This document shows, one piece after another, positions 53,101-61,774 of a DNA stretch of 64,000 nt; position 1 is the first letter of the stretch; the number at the start of each line of letters is the position of its first letter. The DNA is from Halodesulfovibrio sp. MK-HDV (GTDB taxonomy: Bacteria > Desulfobacterota > Desulfovibrionia > Desulfovibrionales > Desulfovibrionaceae). The position numbers and the translations under genes were made by a program. A model generated the notes under the pieces. The model did no database searches. It was not told the DNA's origin and saw nothing but the letters and a program-made list of their open reading frames with translations. The stretch lies in the NCBI RefSeq assembly GCF_009914765.1, contig NZ_WYDS01000012.1:1-64000 (forward strand), read 5' to 3'.

Positions 53101-53367
53101 ACGACACGCACCAGAAAACGCCTCAGGACAGTTGCAGATGAAGTTTGTGGAGTTCTCGTGGAAATCCAGCGAAATTTTCGGAGAATAAATCTGAAAATCT
53201 TCACCTTGAACTGTACCGGAGATGTCCCAGTATCCGTCCCCTTTTTTAACACTAATCTTCTGAACTCCGCCGGAGTCGAGAAGATATTGGGAACCTTCGA
53301 TAATATATTCTGGAATGGTACTCGATACCAATTCATGAAGCAGTTTTTTTGCGGAAGCCTCATCCAT
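50164..53367 (-). CDS. SWIM zinc-finger SNF2-family helicase
   Basis: A 1067-residue protein. The SWIM zinc finger is C-x-C-x7-C-x-H (Cys 78, 80, 88, His 90). Residues ~100-590 form a region typical of bacterial SNF2 proteins that I cannot subdivide. The ATPase starts around residue 625: D-E-M-G-L-G-K-T (Walker A), I-L-D-E-A-Q (Walker B), L-S-G-T-P-I-E-N and, in the second lobe, D-P-W-W-N-P and Q-A-T-D-R-A-H-R-I-G-Q. It belongs with RapA/HepA-like remodelers that translocate on duplex DNA, perhaps acting on stalled RNA polymerase or in repair. It is monocistronic with no defence-gene partners. AGGAGC precedes the ATG. Confidence 0.93.
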   Translation of the reverse strand: MDEASAKKLLHELVSSTIPEYIIEGSQYLLDSGGVQKISVKKGDGYWDISGTVQGEDFQIYSPKISLDFHENSTNFICNCPEAFSGACRHVGAAALKFIPSLEEGATTEAAPAKPRSDWRQNFRSYFSTELEPEAGRHYLLYRFHPEPGRLQVSFFRARQNKSGLSTVHNEITIQQLLDHPDWHEQTPGLAELLEQVGKYNDYFGHRVEIPDGLLTWFLWTVKNEYYLFWQDTDKPCRIETTTMQLKLKPDLEEAGLTFAVMIEGSGKQPLSITEEDVSFHGQMPLWVCWKKGFHPVHTTLDAILVQDLVQHPPHVSRDDIPEFLDRVWTQFPTSDLHEPEKFLEHMEPIFVPGTYNPKLFLDEEGSLLTLEIQNFYETIHGEFLLPGPNPEFMTGSYSYEGTTYLIRRMQGEEAFLAEKLLEMNFQPRNNRIWFLEPEEAITFLLDAYPKLVEQYRVFGEKALSKYKVRLATPVINATVESNEDEKWFSLDIEVDYDGQKVPIDLIWKAWSQGKRYVQLKDGSYTSLPESWLEKVAHKLRAMGLDPEQPPQQRFEQYEAPVLDNLLDDLPEVETDGFWDTLREKIHTFKEVTSIDPPAGLQATLRGYQQQGLSYLNFLREYGFGGILADEMGLGKTIQTLSFIQHMVERGDNGPNLIVVPTSVLPNWDREAAKFVPELKRLIIYGTRRENMFKQINNSNLVVTTYALLRRDLEELQKYEFNSIILDEAQNIKNPNTITARSVRKISAQQRLCLSGTPIENNLFELWSLFEFLMPGFLGSQHAFQRGIVKPIKDGDEETIEQLRTRVKPFILRRTKAEVAKDLPPKIENVQYCALAEEQAELYHALASKLREQVMSDVDERGMARSQMSILDALLKLRQICCHPRLLNLNMPGFTTNLPSGKFEAFKDMITDIVSEGHKVLVFSQFVSMLHIIRSWLQIADIPYAYLDGTSKDRFDQVDRFNDSPDIPIFLISLKAGGTGLNLTSADYVIHYDPWWNPAVENQATDRAHRIGQKSQVFSYKMICSDTVEEKILKLQEMKKGVADSIIPGKEAWKSLTRDDLEMLFDI

Positions 53368-53574
53368 CTAAAAAAGCTCCTTGTGGAGTATGTAACGCCC
53401 AAAAAAGGCGTCCCGCTATGTTACCCTATAGCAAAGGGGCATAAGGTTGTTCAAAATTCAATCAGTTTTCAATAAGGTAGAAGTTTGTTAGCGTTACTTC
53501 TACCGTCTTAAATATTTTTTTCTGTATCCACTCAGGATACTCTATCTGATGATTTTGGCAATAGTGAGGATGCT

Positions 53575-55269
53575 ATGCATTGCAGTTTGCAAAATAGAGT
53601 GCTTTTGGGAGCACTGTTATGTGTTCTATTTTTAACAGGTTGCAGCTCTCCTGCTGAAAAAAAGCAATCTGCATCCAACTCTGCGGCTTCTGCTAACAAG
53701 CAATCCGCAAGAGCCGTTGGAGACAATACAACAAATATTCAGAAACCGGAATACGGTGGACGCATTATTTTAGGCTCAATTGGCGATATAGCAAATATGA
53801 TTCCTATGCTGAGCTCTGATGCTGGGTCTCACGAGGTTGCATCAAATATTTATGTGTCTCCTCTAAAGTACGATAAAGACTTAAAAATTGTTCCATACGC
53901 AGCAGAATCATTTGAAGTTTTAGATGAGGGAAAGAAAATACGCATCACGATGCGTAAAGATGTTGTATGGGAAGATGGAGTACCCCTTACTGCGGAAGAT
54001 GTAGAATTTACATATAAATTGTATATCGATCCCAATACACCCACAGCATATGCACAAGACTATCTTTTAGTAAAAAAGTTTACTTTGATAGATAAGTATA
54101 CCTTTGAAGCAACATACGAAAAACCTCTTGCCCGTATTTTGTTAAGTTGGATGTTGGACATAATGCCTAAACATCTGTTGGAAGGTAAAGATGTTACCAA
54201 CTCTCCACTTTCCGAAAACCCCATTGGTGCAGGCCCGTTTAAATTTAAACAATGGGATAGAGGCCAGAAGATTGTTCTTGAAGCAAGCGACACATACTTT
54301 CTTGGCAGACCATACCTGAATGAAATGGTGTACCGCGTTATCCCAGACACTACCACGATGTTTCTGGAATTGAAGGCAGGGCATCTGGATATGATGTCGC
54401 TTACACCGCAGCAGTATTTATATCAGACCGACAGTAAATACTTTGAAGAAAATTTTGCAAAGTACAGATATCTATCCTTTGGCTATTCCTTTTTAGGCTT
54501 CAATTTTAGGAACCCGCTTTTTAAAGATTCAGCTGTTCGAAGAGCAATTTCTTACGCAATCGATAAAGAAGGGCTGGTTAAAGGGGTTTTATTCGGACAG
54601 GGCAAGCCAACTATCGGGCCGTACAAGCCGGGTACATGGGTCTACAATAAAGAGATTGAAGACTACGGGTATGACCCTGATAAGGCAACGAAATTATTAG
54701 AAAAAGAAGGTTGGGTTAGAAATGCGGATGGCATGCTTGAAAAGGATGGCATACCGTTTATGTTCACAATTCTTACCAACCAGGGGAACGAAGCACGAAT
54801 AAAAACTGCCACGATCATTCAAAGTCAGTTGAAAGATATTGGTATTCAGGTCACTATTAGAACTGTTGAATGGGCAGCATTCATCAAAGAATTTTTGAAT
54901 AAGGGACGCTTTGACGCACTTATTTTGGGGTGGAACATCCTTCAGGATCCGGATATTTCTACAGTTTGGCACTCTTCACGGGCTGAAGACGGTGGCTTGA
55001 ACTTTATTAAATATATCAATCCGGAGCTTGATAAATGGCTTGATATTGGTCGGAATACTCTCGATATGAAGGTGCGTAAGGAAGCGTATGATCATGTGCA
55101 GGAAATTTTGCACACGGACCAGCCATATTGCTTTTTATTCGTTTCATATGCGTTACCGATCGTACACAGGCGATTTAAAGGAATTGAGCCTGCACCGGCA
55201 GGCATTACGCATAATTTAGACCGATGGTGGGTTCCTAAAAGCCAGAGGCGTTACGAGGTTGCAAACTAA
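53575..55269 (+). CDS. Peptide-binding lipoprotein (SBP family 5)
   Basis: A 564-residue extracytoplasmic binding protein of oligopeptide/dipeptide ABC importers. Signal with lipobox L-T-G-C, then a Ser/Ala/Lys-rich linker (~25-50). The family-5 stretch Y-A-A-E-S-F-E-V and W-E-D-G-V-P-L-T-A-E-D-V-E-F-T-Y lies near residue 105-145. G-A-G-P-F-K-F at ~217 and R-R-A-I-S-Y-A-I-D-K near 323 are also typical. No permease or ATPase genes adjoin it. It ends three bases before the (p)ppGpp synthetase gene, so the two are likely co-transcribed. GAGG is eight bases before the ATG. Confidence 0.92.
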   Translation: MHCSLQNRVLLGALLCVLFLTGCSSPAEKKQSASNSAASANKQSARAVGDNTTNIQKPEYGGRIILGSIGDIANMIPMLSSDAGSHEVASNIYVSPLKYDKDLKIVPYAAESFEVLDEGKKIRITMRKDVVWEDGVPLTAEDVEFTYKLYIDPNTPTAYAQDYLLVKKFTLIDKYTFEATYEKPLARILLSWMLDIMPKHLLEGKDVTNSPLSENPIGAGPFKFKQWDRGQKIVLEASDTYFLGRPYLNEMVYRVIPDTTTMFLELKAGHLDMMSLTPQQYLYQTDSKYFEENFAKYRYLSFGYSFLGFNFRNPLFKDSAVRRAISYAIDKEGLVKGVLFGQGKPTIGPYKPGTWVYNKEIEDYGYDPDKATKLLEKEGWVRNADGMLEKDGIPFMFTILTNQGNEARIKTATIIQSQLKDIGIQVTIRTVEWAAFIKEFLNKGRFDALILGWNILQDPDISTVWHSSRAEDGGLNFIKYINPELDKWLDIGRNTLDMKVRKEAYDHVQEILHTDQPYCFLFVSYALPIVHRRFKGIEPAPAGITHNLDRWWVPKSQRRYEVAN

Positions 55270-55272
55270 TCC

Positions 55273-57426
55273 ATGATCAGGATTCAGGAAATATTAGATA
55301 AAGTAACAGAACTGCGTCCCGATGCGGATGTAGCTCTGATTCAGAAAGCGTACGTGTTTTCTGCTGCTGCGCATGCTGGCCAGACTCGCCTTTCCGGTGA
55401 GCCTTATCTGTCGCATCCGCTCTCTGTCGCTTATGAGCTTGCCTGTATGCGTATGGATGATGTTTCCATTGCTGCGGGATTATTGCACGACACGGTAGAA
55501 GATACGTCTGCTACCATTGAAGTCATTGATACTCAGTTTGGTGAAGAAGTCGCGGATGTTGTCGATGGTGTAACAAAAATTAGTTTGATGACATTTGCAA
55601 GCAAGGAAGCAGCTCAGGCGGAAAATATCCGTAAAATGATCCTTGCGATGGCGGAAGATATCCGCGTTCTTATTGTTAAGCTCGCGGACAGAGTGCACAA
55701 TATGCGCACTCTTGATTTCCAGAAGACTCACAAGCAAAAACTTATTTCGCAGGAGACTATGGACATTTATGTCCCTCTTGCTAACCGTCTTGGCTTGCAC
55801 CGTATTAAACTGGAACTTGAAGATTTAAGTTTTCGTTACCTGCGTCCGGAAGTGTTTAGCTCCATTACCGAATGGTTGGATGCAAACAGAACTTCAGGGC
55901 AGGAATACATCCAGAGCGTGATTCAGCTCCTCTCATCAATGATGAGCGATAATACCATCAAAGCCGAGATTAAAGGGCGTATTAAGTACCGCTATTCAAT
56001 CTATCGCAAGATGGAACAGCAGAACCTAACACTTGATCAGGTTCATGACATTATTGCGTTTCGTGTAGTCGTTAAAGATGTGCGCGATTGTTATGCTGTA
56101 CTTGGTCTTGTTCACGCAATGTGGAAGCCGGTTCATGGTAGATTTAAAGATTACATCTCCATGCCTAAGGCGAACATGTATCAGAGCCTCCATACTACTG
56201 TTGTAGGGCCGGAAGGTGAGCGCATCGAAATTCAGATCCGTACTGATGAAATGGATCAGTTGGCTGAATTCGGCGTAGCTTCACACTGGCTGTATAAAGA
56301 GGGTGGCGGAGGACGTCTGAAAGCCCGTGACGTGCAGCAGTTTACATGGCTGCGCGAACTGCTCGACTGGCAAAAAATGGAAACGGATTCCAAAGAGTTT
56401 ATGCGCTCTTTGAAGTTCGATCTGTTTAAAGACGAAGTCTATGTGTTTACCCCTGGTGGTGATGTAAAAGAATTACCGGAAGAGGCGAGCCCTATCGACT
56501 TTGCGTACATGATTCACACACATGTTGGTGATAAATGTTCCGGTGCAAAGGTAAACGGCAAGCTTGTTCCACTTTCTACTCCATTGAAAAATGGTGATAC
56601 CGTAGAAATTATTACAGATCAGCACAGACATCCTAGTCGTGATTGGCTGCGCTTTGTAAAGACTGCAAAAGCACGTACCCGTATCAACCACTTTATTCGT
56701 ACGGAAGAACGTACCCGTTCCATCAGCCTTGGTAAGGAGATGTTGGAAAAATTGGGACGCCGTATGGATATTAACGTCCAGAAGGCTCTCAAAGAGGGTG
56801 CGTTTGAAGCGGTTGCCGATGAATTCAACCTGAAGGAAGTGGATGAACTGCTTTCACAGGTTGGGTATGCACGTTTAACTCCTCGCAAGATTCTTCAGCG
56901 TCTCCAGCCGAAAGAAGTGCCGGATGTTGAAGAAGCAGAAGTTGCTCCAACTCCTGATGATAGGATTGAGCAAACTCTTGCAAATAGTGTGGGCATTAAG
57001 GGTGTTGATGATGTCCTGGTTCGTTTCGCGCGTTGTTGTACTCCTGTACCGGGCGAAGCTATCATCGGGTTCATTAGTCGTGGGCGTGGTGTAACTGTTC
57101 ATACATCAGACTGTCCTAATGTTCAGAATCTTGAAGCTGAGCGTCTCATCTCCGTATTCTGGGATGGAACAGAGGATAAACCGTATCCTGCTCGTATCAA
57201 AATGATCGCCAAGAATATTATGGGGATGATGGCAAAGGTTAGTGACCTGCTTATGCAGGAAAAAGTTAACCTTGATGCAGGCGTGTTCCATTCAATGGTG
57301 GATGGAATGTCAGAAATGGAGTTTACTGTAGAGGTGCGAGACATTGCACATCTATACAGAACTATTGATAAACTCCGTGCACTAGAAGGAATGGTAGAAG
57401 TATCTAGACTTTCCTCTTCAGATTAA
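55273..57426 (+). CDS. rel: Bifunctional (p)ppGpp synthetase/hydrolase
   Basis: A 717-residue RelA/SpoT homologue that makes and degrades the alarmone (p)ppGpp. The hydrolase HD site is in L-L-H-D-T-V-E-D (His72, Asp73). The synthetase domain (~220-345) has R-F-K-D-Y-I, the R-x-K-D form found in bifunctional enzymes rather than the E-x-D-D of RelA, and N-M-Y-Q-S-L-H-T. Then come a TGS domain (~385-445), the conserved C-C-x-P-V-P-G-E region (~595) and a C-terminal ACT domain. It lies directly behind a peptide-binding lipoprotein gene. Confidence 0.95.
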   Translation: MIRIQEILDKVTELRPDADVALIQKAYVFSAAAHAGQTRLSGEPYLSHPLSVAYELACMRMDDVSIAAGLLHDTVEDTSATIEVIDTQFGEEVADVVDGVTKISLMTFASKEAAQAENIRKMILAMAEDIRVLIVKLADRVHNMRTLDFQKTHKQKLISQETMDIYVPLANRLGLHRIKLELEDLSFRYLRPEVFSSITEWLDANRTSGQEYIQSVIQLLSSMMSDNTIKAEIKGRIKYRYSIYRKMEQQNLTLDQVHDIIAFRVVVKDVRDCYAVLGLVHAMWKPVHGRFKDYISMPKANMYQSLHTTVVGPEGERIEIQIRTDEMDQLAEFGVASHWLYKEGGGGRLKARDVQQFTWLRELLDWQKMETDSKEFMRSLKFDLFKDEVYVFTPGGDVKELPEEASPIDFAYMIHTHVGDKCSGAKVNGKLVPLSTPLKNGDTVEIITDQHRHPSRDWLRFVKTAKARTRINHFIRTEERTRSISLGKEMLEKLGRRMDINVQKALKEGAFEAVADEFNLKEVDELLSQVGYARLTPRKILQRLQPKEVPDVEEAEVAPTPDDRIEQTLANSVGIKGVDDVLVRFARCCTPVPGEAIIGFISRGRGVTVHTSDCPNVQNLEAERLISVFWDGTEDKPYPARIKMIAKNIMGMMAKVSDLLMQEKVNLDAGVFHSMVDGMSEMEFTVEVRDIAHLYRTIDKLRALEGMVEVSRLSSSD

Positions 57427-57513
57427 TTTGTTTTTGCCGATAAGAATTGTAGCCGCGGTCTGTTTGTGACTACAGTTGTTACTTTGCAATACAAGTAGTT
57501 TTACATAGAATGT

Positions 57514-57555
57514 AAAAGCCGCGATGCCAAAACATGGTTTCGCGGCTTTTTTTGT
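57514..57555 (+). terminator. Terminator after rel
   Basis: Stem AAAAGCCGCGA with its complement, a loop holding a further CCA/TGG pairing, then seven T. The remaining ~280 bases to cheB show no gene. Confidence 0.9.
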
Positions 57556-57834
57556 TCTTACTTTAGTTTTTGTTGCTGTTGTAGGCAGTGGAATGTTTTA
57601 TGAGAGTCAGTACTTTTCATTATGCAAGCCATACTCGCGAAGTGTTAGTTGATACTGTATAGGGAATGCATGTAAAAAATGTTTTTCCTTAAAATAGCGA
57701 ATAGTTGCCTATTGTAAAATAATTAGAATTCTCTATGGTGTTCTAAACAGACAGGTAGCGACATACAGTATATTGCTGTTGGAAGAATGTGCATACTGTA
57801 CTGATCCGTTGAAAAATGTGAACAGGAGATTCTG

Positions 57835-58887
57835 TTGATTAGGGTTGTAGTAATAGATGACTCCGCTTTTATGCGGAAAGCGCTGACAACAATGCTGGAG
57901 AAGGATCCAGATATTAAAGTTGTAGCAACAGCACGTAACGGTGCAGATGGACTTACTGTCATCAGACAGCACGATCCTGATGTTGTAACACTTGATATCG
58001 AGATGCCCCAGATGGACGGCCTTACGGCACTCCGACATATTATGATGGAGATGCCGCGTCCTGTTTTGATGATCAGTTCCCTTACTATGGAAGGTGCAGA
58101 GTCAACACTTAAAGCTATGGAGCTTGGTGCTGTTGATTTTATTCCAAAGCAGCTTTCCAAGGTTTCTCTTGAGATTGTCAAAATTGAAAAAGACCTTCAA
58201 CAAAAAGTAAAACATGTATCTCGCCGTAAAATACGTGCTCCGCGCACCAGTCGTCCGCCGCTTGCGGCAAAGGCTGCTGCACGCATGGCACCACCTGTTA
58301 TGCGCGGGAGACCTAAGCGTGATGTTGTCGCCATTGGTGTTTCTACTGGCGGCCCTCCTGCGGTGCAGAAGGTGTTATCTAAACTTCCTGCAAATTTCCC
58401 TGCTGCTATTTTAATAGCACAACACATGCCTGCTGCGTTTACCGGTCCATTTGCCAAACGCCTTGATAGTGTTTGTCAGATTAAAGTGAAAGAAGCATCA
58501 GGTTCTGAGCCAATCGTACCCGGAACTGCATATATTGCACCGGGGGGAAAGCACATTGTGTTGCAGCAGCGTGGGTCCAGAATGGAAGTTGTGGTGAAAG
58601 AAGAGCCTGCCGATGCGTTATATAAGCCATCTGCTAACGTGTTGATCGAGTCTGTTGCCAAAGCACAGGGACGTCGTGCTGTGGGGGCAATTTTTACTGG
58701 TATGGGGAATGATGGCTTGCTTGGAATTCGTGAATTGAAAAGCAGAGGCGGCTATATTCTAGCTCAGAATGATGCCTCATGTGTTGTTTACGGAATGCCT
58801 AAGGCCATTGTGGATGCAAAGCTGACCGACGAGATTTTGGATATCGATGATATGGCGGCAGCTCTGATGGCAAGCATTTACAAATAA
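57835..58887 (+). CDS. cheB: Chemotaxis response regulator protein-glutamate methylesterase CheB
   Basis: A 350-residue two-domain protein that removes methyl groups from (and deamidates) chemoreceptors. The receiver domain has the acid pair in I-D-D-S (Asp8, Asp9) and the phospho-acceptor Asp54 in T-L-D-I-E-M-P. A basic linker (~125-160) leads to the esterase domain with the catalytic triad Ser170 (G-V-S-T-G-G), His197 (A-Q-H-M-P) and Asp293 (G-M-G-N-D-G). The start is TTG with AGGAG six bases upstream. First gene of the chemotaxis block. Confidence 0.95.
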   Translation: MIRVVVIDDSAFMRKALTTMLEKDPDIKVVATARNGADGLTVIRQHDPDVVTLDIEMPQMDGLTALRHIMMEMPRPVLMISSLTMEGAESTLKAMELGAVDFIPKQLSKVSLEIVKIEKDLQQKVKHVSRRKIRAPRTSRPPLAAKAAARMAPPVMRGRPKRDVVAIGVSTGGPPAVQKVLSKLPANFPAAILIAQHMPAAFTGPFAKRLDSVCQIKVKEASGSEPIVPGTAYIAPGGKHIVLQQRGSRMEVVVKEEPADALYKPSANVLIESVAKAQGRRAVGAIFTGMGNDGLLGIRELKSRGGYILAQNDASCVVYGMPKAIVDAKLTDEILDIDDMAAALMASIYK

Positions 58888-58924
58888 TGTATGCGGGATT
58901 TCCGCTAACGAAGAAGGTACATGT

Positions 58925-60847
58925 ATGTCTGGATGTGACAAAATTTTAAATCAGTTACGCTCTGATGATTCCGAGTCCGTTCGTGATGCTGCCTTTGTTG
59001 CAGGTTCAGAAAAGATGGAGTGTGCGGTTCCGGAACTCATCCGGCATATACAGGAAGGCAACTTAGGGGTGCAGGAAGCTGCAGATCGTGCTCTTCGTGT
59101 TATCCGCGGGAAAAAAACTGTTCAAACAGTAATTCCATTACTTGCTTCCGAAGAAGCTCCGGTACGTAACGCTGCAATGGATATTTTGCGCGAAATTGCC
59201 GAAGACGATCTCGAAAGTGTGATGAGCCAACTTGGTAGCACAGATCCTGATCTTCGAATTTTTGTTTCGGATATTTTAGGTTCTTCCAACAGTCTGTTTG
59301 CTGTTGCACCACTCTGTGATGCACTGCTTAAAGATGAAGAAGTTAACGTTCGTTATCAGGCTGCTGTCAGCTTGGGAGAACTTGGCTTTTCTGATGCAGC
59401 AGATAGCCTGATTCAAGCATTGGAAGATGAAGAGTGGGTACAGTTTTCTGTAATCGAAGCTCTTACTAAAATTGGCGCAGCGCAGACTGCTGGTGCGTTA
59501 GTTCGTGCTCTTGGACATTCCACTCCGCTTGTAGCTTCCATGATTGTTGAAGCACTTGGCGAAATGGGTGACCTTAAGATCGTCCCACTACTTATAGAGC
59601 AGATGGCAACAGCACCTGCACCATTACAGAATAAAATTTGCCGCGCTGTTGTACAGCTTTTGGGAGATAAGACTCTTGAATTGCTTCCGGCTGAAAAGCG
59701 GGATCAGTTTAATAATGCTTTGCTTGCTGCTCTTGAAGATGAAGATGAGCAAATACAGCTTGCAGCGTTACGTGGTCTTTCAACCGCCAAAGGTGATGAG
59801 GCAACACAGAAAGTGATGAGCACTGTCGCCACTTTTAATGTTGATCGCGATACCGATAAGCTTATTGCTGCTGTAGAGTGCCTTGCACATCTTGGTTGTA
59901 ATAACGCCATGCTGGATGTGTTCCTTGATGACAACGAACTTGCTTTGCGCGTTGCGGCGGAAGCCGTTTCCCGTATGTCTGAAGACGAGATGAAGAAAGC
60001 CATTCCGACTCTTCTTTCCGTATTCAACGATAAAGGGCTGTTTGTACAGCGCGACCTCATTACAGTGCTTGTTAAGGCTGCTAGTTCTTCAGAGGAAATG
60101 TTCTTCCAGAATATGTTGAACGAGCACACCGATGAATTGATTATTAAGAAAGCATTGTACTTCCTTGGTGAAAATACAAATTCTCCTAAAAGTGCCGAAA
60201 TGATTTTCGAAATGCTGTCTCATGAGTCCTTTGAAGTGAAGGATGCAGCATTAGAAGCAGCAATTGCCATGAATAATGAAATGCTTTGGATTCGTTTTGT
60301 ATCCAGAGTGGAAAGTGAAGATGCTACAGAGCGCATGATGGCAGTCTACGCTCTTGGTAAATCCATGAATGATGTTCATGTTGAACTGCTCAAAGAAGCA
60401 CTTTCCGATCCTGTTGTTGATGTTCGACTTGTAGCACTGGAAGGGCTGATTGCGCTGAGCTCTGAACCTGCAACTCTTGTAGACCAAGTTCAAGCTCTGC
60501 TCCATGACAGCAATAGAGATATTCGACTTGCAGTCATCGATATGATTGGCAAAACCCAGTCTGAAATCTACCAGACTGATCTTATTGAAGCTTTGAATGA
60601 CGAAGATGACTGGGTAGCGATACGCGCAATCGAGCATCTTAGTGCACTGCACACTGATGAAGTGGTGGAGCCATTGCTGAATGTTTTTGCGGCAAGAAGT
60701 GTTCTTGTTCAGCATAAGGTAGTAAAAATGCTTGGTAAAATGGGCACAGAACGTTGTTTCGGTGCACTGTTAACCATGATGAGTCACGATGATCCGGAGA
60801 TTTGTGAAGCTGCAGAACGAGCGGCAGATCAAATCAGAAGCAGATAG
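58925..60847 (+). CDS. HEAT-repeat protein of the chemotaxis operon
   Basis: A 640-residue, acidic, wholly alpha-helical protein made of about twenty HEAT-type repeats of roughly 31 residues, e.g. V-R-N-A-A-M-D-I-L-R-E-I near residue 80 and V-R-Y-Q-A-A-V-S-L-G-E-L-G near 140. No signal peptide or catalytic motif is present. Such solenoids bind proteins. Its place between cheB and cheR, with short gaps (37 and 12 bases), points to a scaffold for the adaptation enzymes or array, but that role is inferred. The start at 58925 is preceded by a modest GAAGG. Confidence 0.88.
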   Translation: MSGCDKILNQLRSDDSESVRDAAFVAGSEKMECAVPELIRHIQEGNLGVQEAADRALRVIRGKKTVQTVIPLLASEEAPVRNAAMDILREIAEDDLESVMSQLGSTDPDLRIFVSDILGSSNSLFAVAPLCDALLKDEEVNVRYQAAVSLGELGFSDAADSLIQALEDEEWVQFSVIEALTKIGAAQTAGALVRALGHSTPLVASMIVEALGEMGDLKIVPLLIEQMATAPAPLQNKICRAVVQLLGDKTLELLPAEKRDQFNNALLAALEDEDEQIQLAALRGLSTAKGDEATQKVMSTVATFNVDRDTDKLIAAVECLAHLGCNNAMLDVFLDDNELALRVAAEAVSRMSEDEMKKAIPTLLSVFNDKGLFVQRDLITVLVKAASSSEEMFFQNMLNEHTDELIIKKALYFLGENTNSPKSAEMIFEMLSHESFEVKDAALEAAIAMNNEMLWIRFVSRVESEDATERMMAVYALGKSMNDVHVELLKEALSDPVVDVRLVALEGLIALSSEPATLVDQVQALLHDSNRDIRLAVIDMIGKTQSEIYQTDLIEALNDEDDWVAIRAIEHLSALHTDEVVEPLLNVFAARSVLVQHKVVKMLGKMGTERCFGALLTMMSHDDPEICEAAERAADQIRSR

Positions 60848-60859
60848 TAGGGGGGCCAT

Positions 60860-61738
60860 GTGTCATCACTTTTCTCGAGATCCACAAGTTTTCAGCGGGA
60901 GCTTCATGCCAGTGATGAAGAGTTTCGCCAAATCAGAGATCATATCTACGATTTGTGCGGGATTCATATTGCTGACAACAGAAAGTACCTGGTTGAAAAT
61001 AGATTGGCAGCACGCCTGAAAGATTTAAATCTTAAAACGTTTGGTGAATATTACTACTACCTTCGGTACGATAAAAACCGTAGAGAAGAGTTGAATAAAC
61101 TCTACGAAGTGATTACGACAAACGAGACAAGCTTTTATAGAAATCCACCACAACTCAAGGTTTTCCAAGAGGTTGTGCTTAAAGAAATGTTGGACACCCT
61201 CAGAGCAAAACGTAGCCGTAGGCTCCGTATCTGGTCTGCTGGCTGTTCCTCCGGTGAAGAGCCATATACTTTGGGCATAATTTTGCATGAAGTTCTCAAG
61301 ACTGAAATTGCTTCCTGGGACATCAAGATTACAGCAAGCGATATTTCCACTGCTGTTCTCGGAGCTGCAAAGAGCGGAATTTATTCCGACTATGCGCTGC
61401 GAACCACTCCTCCTGAAATTACTCGTAAGTATTTCAAGAAGGATGGAAGGGAATATCATCTTGCAGATAACGTGAAAAAACTTGTCAGGTTTGATCAGTT
61501 GAACCTTAACGACAAGTTGCAGATGAAACGGATTGAGCGGTCTCAGATTGTTTTCTGTAGAAACGTAATCATCTATTTTGATGATGAAATGAAGACTCGG
61601 GTAATGAGTTCTTTCTACGATAACCTCCAGCCTGGAGGTGCATTGTTGATTGGACATTCTGAGTCATTGCATAATATATCTCGGGCATTTAGACCTGAAC
61701 ATCATAAGGGTGCAATCGTTTATCGCAAAGATTCTTAA
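60860..61738 (+). CDS. cheR: Chemotaxis protein methyltransferase CheR
   Basis: A 292-residue SAM-dependent enzyme that methylates receptor glutamates. The N-terminal helical domain (~1-95) ends with T-T-N-E-T-S-F-Y-R-N, followed by the SAM site I-W-S-A-G-C-S-S-G-E-E-P-Y, then A-S-D-I-S and the motif I-V-F-C-R-N-V-I-I-Y-F-D. The GTG start is preceded by a G-rich AGGGGGG. It is the counterpart of cheB in the same block and does not carry a TPR or pentapeptide-binding tail. Confidence 0.95.
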   Translation: MSSLFSRSTSFQRELHASDEEFRQIRDHIYDLCGIHIADNRKYLVENRLAARLKDLNLKTFGEYYYYLRYDKNRREELNKLYEVITTNETSFYRNPPQLKVFQEVVLKEMLDTLRAKRSRRLRIWSAGCSSGEEPYTLGIILHEVLKTEIASWDIKITASDISTAVLGAAKSGIYSDYALRTTPPEITRKYFKKDGREYHLADNVKKLVRFDQLNLNDKLQMKRIERSQIVFCRNVIIYFDDEMKTRVMSSFYDNLQPGGALLIGHSESLHNISRAFRPEHHKGAIVYRKDS

Positions 61739-61774
61739 TCTGAAGCAGCGGGGCATCCTGTAGAGGAGTATAGT

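Noticed and set aside
50164-53367. SNF2 helicase as part of a DISARM-like or other defence island
   Set aside because: No methylase, nuclease or other defence partner lies near; the neighbours are housekeeping genes.
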